From assembly GCF_018140925.1 (NCBI RefSeq), contig NZ_CP073315.1, positions 1,736,001 through 1,800,000 on the forward strand: a DNA stretch of 64,000 bases. The letters run 5' to 3'. Position numbers and translations under genes: made by a program. Positions within the stretch are counted from its first letter, which is position 1; each line of letters begins with the position of its first letter. Shown here piece after piece: positions 60,785 through 64,000 of this stretch. The stretch comes from Psychrobacillus sp. INOP01. Lineage in GTDB: Bacteria > Bacillota > Bacilli > Bacillales_A > Planococcaceae. Below the pieces are notes generated by a model. That model was not told the origin of the DNA. It saw only the letters and a list, made by a program, of their open reading frames with translations, and did no database searches.

Positions 60785-61204
60785 GTGAAAACAATTCCGA
60801 AACCTCTCGTAATGGTCAATCAATGGACGATTGTTCTATCTGTAATCATTGCACTTCTAACTCAATCAGCATGGATATTGCTTATACCGTTAGTTGCAAA
60901 TTTATCAAGTTTATTAACAGGTTTTCATCCGATACTAGTTGTGGCAAAAAGGTTTTTATCTAAACCTGCCAATCAATATATACAAGAAGACTATACGCAG
61001 CTTAGATTCAATCAATGGCTTGCAGTTGGCTTTTTGTTAGTAGCTAGCATCAGTTTTTTATTGAACTGGTCATTATTATTTAATCTCGCAACAATTATGG
61101 TCGGTCTCGCTGCATCTATTGCGATCGCAGGATTTTGTATCGGTTGTTTCATACGATTCCAATTTCAACAATGGAACTATCGCAGAAAAAAGTCAGCTAT
61201 ATAA
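60785..61204 (+). CDS. DUF4395 membrane protein
   Basis: 139 residues, four helices in two pairs. Start is GTG 60785 (AGG 7 bp upstream), giving VKTIPKPLVMVNQWTIVLSV, the usual DUF4395 opening; the frame back to 60635 overlaps the promoter and is not used. FNQWLAVGFLLVAS and GFCIGCFIRFQ (two Cys) follow. DUF4395 members can be fused or linked to redox proteins; no function is assigned. Confidence 0.85.
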   Translation: MKTIPKPLVMVNQWTIVLSVIIALLTQSAWILLIPLVANLSSLLTGFHPILVVAKRFLSKPANQYIQEDYTQLRFNQWLAVGFLLVASISFLLNWSLLFNLATIMVGLAASIAIAGFCIGCFIRFQFQQWNYRRKKSAI

Positions 61205-61209
61205 TGAGA

Positions 61210-61246
61210 AAATAGCCTTTCCATTGAAACTGGAAAGGCTATTTAT
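61210..61246. terminator. Bidirectional terminator between DUF4395 and lipoprotein genes
   Basis: 14-bp perfect stem AAATAGCCTTTCCA / TGGAAAGGCTATTT with a 7-nt loop. Confidence 0.85.
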
Positions 61247-61656
61247 TTGTCTTCAAATTCGAAGACATCTTTTAATATTTTTGTTCCAACTTCGTCCAAT
61301 CTGCCGTAAGAATCACTCTCTTTAATCGTAGAAGTGCCGTTTCCTTCAAACCATATTTTATATTCCACTAAACGTTCAGGCATATTTACGTCATCCTCCA
61401 AAAAAAGAACTGCTTTTACATCCTCTTTTCTCGACATTTCTGCTTTAACATTTCGTTCCCATTCAATCCGGTCGAATACTTGGTTTAATTCATCAACTGA
61501 ACTCGGATCAGCAATAATTATTTCATCTGCATAATTACCGTCTACAGTTACATGAAAAACATCCACTCTTGTCAGTTTTTCGATTGTTTCATTTTCAGTA
61601 CAACCTACTAACAATACGACGACCAGCATCATGAATAGACAAATTACTTTTTTCAT
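61243..61656 (-). CDS. Hypothetical lipoprotein
   Basis: 137 residues. Signal MKKVICLFMMLVVVLLVGC with lipobox L-V-G-C (Cys19). The mature part is acidic with strands (RVDVFHVTVDG, LFLEDDV, YKIWFEGNGTSTI). Family not recognised. GGAGGG precedes ATG 61656. Last of a three-gene run with two membrane-associated proteins. Confidence 0.75.
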   Translation of the reverse strand: MKKVICLFMMLVVVLLVGCTENETIEKLTRVDVFHVTVDGNYADEIIIADPSSVDELNQVFDRIEWERNVKAEMSRKEDVKAVLFLEDDVNMPERLVEYKIWFEGNGTSTIKESDSYGRLDEVGTKILKDVFEFEDK

Positions 61657-61668
61657 CTAATCCCTCCG

Positions 61669-62043
61669 CTAATGAAATCTAAAATCATATTTTTCCTTAG
61701 GAACGTTTAAAGTACGCTTATTGATAATTACTGTATCATTATCCACCCAAGAAATTTCTGCAACTTCTTCTCTGTAATCCCAGTAAATATTTTTGGTCTT
61801 CCCATTTTTTTCATTAAAAACAAGTTCGCCACGAATTGCATAAGAAGTCGTGGCTCCCCCATTTGTAATATAAGCTTTTAACGTATATTTACCATCTGGT
61901 GATGATTCCTCCGTAAGAAATTCTCCCTTTGGAAGACTTTCCATGCTAACGAAAAATGTATACACAAAGATACCCAGTAGAACCACGATCAAAGTAATCG
62001 GTATACTTACTACAAGGAGAATTATTTTTAGGTTCCTTTTCAT
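61669..62043 (-). CDS. DUF5412-like membrane-anchored protein
   Basis: 124 residues: an N-terminal membrane helix (about 7-32) and an extracytoplasmic domain with SPDGKYTLKAYITNGGATTSYAIRGEL and NIYWDYREEVAEISWVDNDTVIINKR, the DUF5412 pattern. AAGGAGAG ahead of ATG 62043; its start overlaps the upstream stop (ATGA). No known activity. Confidence 0.8.
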   Translation of the reverse strand: MKRNLKIILLVVSIPITLIVVLLGIFVYTFFVSMESLPKGEFLTEESSPDGKYTLKAYITNGGATTSYAIRGELVFNEKNGKTKNIYWDYREEVAEISWVDNDTVIINKRTLNVPKEKYDFRFH

Positions 62044-62495
62044 CCTTCTCTCCTTTTTCTATAATAGTTTCTTCCTATAATCATAATAAGAATCAACAGA
62101 ATAATTGCTCCAACAAAAACTGGAGAACCTAGATTGCCTAGACCATACTTATTACCGGCGTACTCCCCATCCCTGGTCGCCTTAATATATGTTCCACCTT
62201 CCTCTTGAACAGCAATTGCTTCATCTGTGCTTATCCCTTGGATAGAATAATACTTAGTCCCTTTCGGATAGGCATTTGAGAAATTACCAGAGTAGGTTCC
62301 TTCCCTATCCGAATACTTCGTCACATGACCAATTTTTTTATCAACCTCACCGACCTTTTCAGTCGTGATTACATATACGTAGTCATCCCATACGACAAAT
62401 TCATATGCCCAATTTGCAAATGATTTAATTGGAAATAATATAGAGACAGATAATATAAAGACAACTCCAAAGCGGAAAATATTTTTACTATTCAA
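62040..62495 (-). CDS. Hypothetical secreted protein with C-terminal membrane anchor
   Basis: About 151 residues. N-terminal signal helix (about 8-28), a soluble domain with WDDYVYVITTEKVGEVDKKIG and repeated Tyr/Gly-rich strands, then a C-terminal helix (VFVGAIILLILIMIIG) and a basic KRREG tail. TTG 62495 is chosen because AAGGGGG lies 9 bp upstream; TTG 62504 abuts that site. Family not recognised. Translationally coupled to the DUF5412 gene. Confidence 0.65.
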   Translation of the reverse strand: MNSKNIFRFGVVFILSVSILFPIKSFANWAYEFVVWDDYVYVITTEKVGEVDKKIGHVTKYSDREGTYSGNFSNAYPKGTKYYSIQGISTDEAIAVQEEGGTYIKATRDGEYAGNKYGLGNLGSPVFVGAIILLILIMIIGRNYYRKRREG

Positions 62496-62563
62496 ACAAT
62501 ACAACCCCCTTAAGTAAGTTGACGTTTCATTCGCCTTTCAGTTCCACTATCTAAATGATAAAC

Positions 62564-62605
62564 AAAAAGGCTGCTCCAAAGCAGAAAACTACTTTGAAAC
62601 AGCCT
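62564..62605 (-). terminator. Terminator of the YebC gene
   Basis: Minus-strand hairpin AGGCTG-x-TTCAAAG / CTTTGGAGCAGCCT, T5 run after it. Confidence 0.75.
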
Positions 62606-62614
62606 AATTCCCTA

Positions 62615-63334
62615 TTATTCTCCTAAATCTACATTATGGTAGACTTGTTGAACATCTTCTAAATCTTCAATTGCGTCGATCATTTTCTCAAATTGTGCTT
62701 GAGCGTCTGCATCTAATGCAATATCGTTTTGCGCAAGCATTGTTAGTTCCGCTACTGTGAAGTCAGTTACACCTGCAGCTCTTAATGCTTCCTGTACAGC
62801 ATGGAATTGATCTGGCTCTGCATAGACGATAACCGCATCTTCCTCTTCTAAAATATCGCGTGCGTCAACGTCTGCTTCCATCAAGATTTCTAACACTTCA
62901 TCAGCAGTTTTTCCTTCTAACCCAATAACTGCAGTTGCATCAAACATATAAGCAACTGATCCACTAACACCCATATTACCGCCATTTTTGCCAAATGCAG
63001 CACGTACATCAGATGCAGTACGGTTAACGTTATTTGTAAGTGCATCAACGATTACCATAGAACCGCTTGGTCCGAAACCTTCATAACGAAGCTCATCGAA
63101 GCTTTCTTCTGATCCACCTTTTGCTTTTTCAATCGCTTTATCAATAATATGCTTAGGCACACTGTATGTTTTTGCACGTTCTAGTACTACCTTTAATGCT
63201 TGGTTAGAAGTAGGATCAGGCTCACCTTGTCTTGCAGCAACATATATTTCACGACCAAATTTCGCATAAATACGGCTAGTATTAGCGTCTTTGGAAGCTT
63301 TCTTTTCTTTAATATTATTCCACTTACGACCCAT
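62615..63334 (-). CDS. YebC/PmpR (TACO1) family regulator, YeeN type
   Basis: 239 residues. Opening [20 protein letters not shown] is the YeeN variant of the family; then [30 protein letters not shown], and [38 protein letters not shown], the core. YebC proteins were described as transcription factors and more recently as ribosome-associated factors for poly-proline stalls. ATG 63334 with GAGAG 8 bp upstream; GTG 63343 is within that site. Confidence 0.93.
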   Translation of the reverse strand: MGRKWNNIKEKKASKDANTSRIYAKFGREIYVAARQGEPDPTSNQALKVVLERAKTYSVPKHIIDKAIEKAKGGSEESFDELRYEGFGPSGSMVIVDALTNNVNRTASDVRAAFGKNGGNMGVSGSVAYMFDATAVIGLEGKTADEVLEILMEADVDARDILEEEDAVIVYAEPDQFHAVQEALRAAGVTDFTVAELTMLAQNDIALDADAQAQFEKMIDAIEDLEDVQQVYHNVDLGE

Positions 63335-63434
63335 AAGTCCCACTCTCTTTCGCTAAGCTAAATTTTATACTGTAACATTATACACGAAAGTCTGATAAAC
63401 TAGCAAAATAAATACATTAACTTCCATTAACATA

Positions 63435-63863
63435 CTACTGATTTGGATATAATTCTTGTAGGAACGCAATAGATTGTGTAATCATTTCCTTTAAAACATC
63501 CACATCTACATCATCCACTTTGTTTATATATACGCATGATTTTCCTGCTGTATATTTTCCGAAGCGTTTGAGCGTTTCATCTCTTGTCGTGTCTCCCGTC
63601 GTAATGTATAAACTAATCTTTGCCTTTCTTGGAGAGAAGCCCACTAAAGGAGCATCGCCTTCGTGACCGGAAGCGTATTTATAATGATAAGTCCCAAAAC
63701 CAATAATGCTCGGTCCCCACATTTTAGCTTCATAACCGGAGGTCTGCTCAAAAATTTCTAAAAGCTTGTATGCGTCCTCACGTTTCTTTGGATGATCAAC
63801 TGTTTCTATAAATTCAACTACATTAGCATCTGTTTCTTTCATCTTTGCTTCGTATTTAGCCAT
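63435..63863 (-). CDS. DUF1801 domain protein
   Basis: 142 residues. AYKLLEIFEQTSGYEAKMWGPSIIGFGTYHYKYASGHEGDAPLVGFSPRKAKISLYI is the DUF1801 core, related to the YdhG/YdeI group. Function unknown in these proteins. AAAGGGG precedes ATG 63863. Confidence 0.87.
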   Translation of the reverse strand: MAKYEAKMKETDANVVEFIETVDHPKKREDAYKLLEIFEQTSGYEAKMWGPSIIGFGTYHYKYASGHEGDAPLVGFSPRKAKISLYITTGDTTRDETLKRFGKYTAGKSCVYINKVDDVDVDVLKEMITQSIAFLQELYPNQ

Positions 63864-63886
63864 TTTTTCTTATCCCCTTTCCGATA

Positions 63887-64000
63887 CTACTTTTTATAAT
63901 AAGCCCGTGACACGAGTAGTCCAACCACTCCTAGAGCTATAAATAATGAAGCCTTAATAGCTACAGATACAAATGAAATATCGAACAATATGATTTTCGC
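63887..64000 (-). CDS. C-terminal end of a membrane protein (DUF2339-like), cut by the window edge
   Basis: Open to the right edge; 37 residues are visible, ending in TAG at 63887-63889. The tail FDISFVSVAIKASLFIALGV followed by VGLLVSRAYYKK matches the last helix of DUF2339 proteins (D-x-S-F/Y, then R/K-x-x-S-F-x-A-L-G). Too short for certainty. It is 23 bp upstream of the DUF1801 gene on the same strand. Confidence 0.55.
   Translation of the reverse strand, partial: AKIILFDISFVSVAIKASLFIALGVVGLLVSRAYYKK

Noticed and set aside
1-64000. CRISPR arrays, tRNA or rRNA genes, integrases
   Set aside because: No regularly spaced direct repeats, no cloverleaf-like sequences with a CCA end, and no recombinase or transposase frames were recognised.

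Overview
The window looks like a chromosomal segment of a low-GC, spore-former-type member of the Bacillales. The gene families point to Planococcaceae or Bacillaceae (a Psychrobacillus, Lysinibacillus or Sporosarcina-like organism), but this is inference from gene content and not a database match. Supporting features are strong AGGAGG ribosome sites, frequent TTG and GTG starts, a seven-gene Mrp antiporter operon, the acetylated DapH/DapL lysine branch, a VmlR-like ABC-F protein, a YumC-type ferredoxin reductase and an MhqR-type operator. No rRNA, tRNA, CRISPR array, integrase or intact insertion sequence is visible.

Layout. 0-10 kb: phosphate uptake (DUF47 + PiT), a pentapeptide protein, an MMPL exporter, an MhqD-like hydrolase behind an MhqR-like operator, adenine deaminase and a Bmr/NorA-type exporter. 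10-17 kb: small housekeeping and hypothetical genes (dipeptidase with a coupled 30-codon membrane peptide, DinB proteins, a GIY-YIG protein, ferredoxin-NADP reductase, HD hydrolase, GntR regulator, a CBS-gene remnant). 17-21.9 kb: accessory-looking stretch with an XRE-cupin regulator and CynX-type MFS gene sharing a palindrome, a universal stress protein, then a pilin-like membrane protein and a 34-codon lipoprotein among strong hairpins. 22-30 kb: BrnQ and mrpA-G, with a divergent KdpD-like USP sensor. 31-41 kb: AbrB-fold protein beside a 38-bp perfect palindrome, Fsr-type MFS, DUF421, hydrolase, GH3 glucosaminidase, MerR/TipA regulator, a structured non-coding element, Nudix, ATL, and a PadR/DUF1700-DUF4097 pair. 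41-50 kb: RND exporter with divergent TetR, a degenerate M50 protease homologue, acetyltransferases, AroD and AlkA. 50-64 kb: a duplicated-domain stalk protein, a YhaQP-like ABC exporter, asparagine synthetase, dapH-dapL, a VmlR-like ABC-F gene with an attenuator leader, DUF4395, a lipoprotein/DUF5412 cluster, YebC and a cut-off gene at the right edge.

Non-coding structure is the most unusual part. Two families of dispersed palindromic elements, called R1 and R2 here, sit directly behind + strand genes at 8.2, 36.5, 41.3, 45.9, 48.5 and 50.3 kb, with a decayed copy at 23.9 kb. In the 41.3 kb copy R2 lies inside R1. Two R1 copies differ by a compensatory base-pair change in an internal 13-bp hairpin, which argues for selection on a folded strand. 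A separate structured element of about 235 nt with its own terminator lies at 38.73-38.97 kb.

Functionally the window is rich in export and drug-response modules (MMPL, Bmr-like, CynX-like, Fsr-like, RND, YhaQP-like, VmlR-like), several with a recognisable local regulator and operator. Start codons were often moved from the longest frame to the codon with a properly spaced ribosome site; alternatives are noted.
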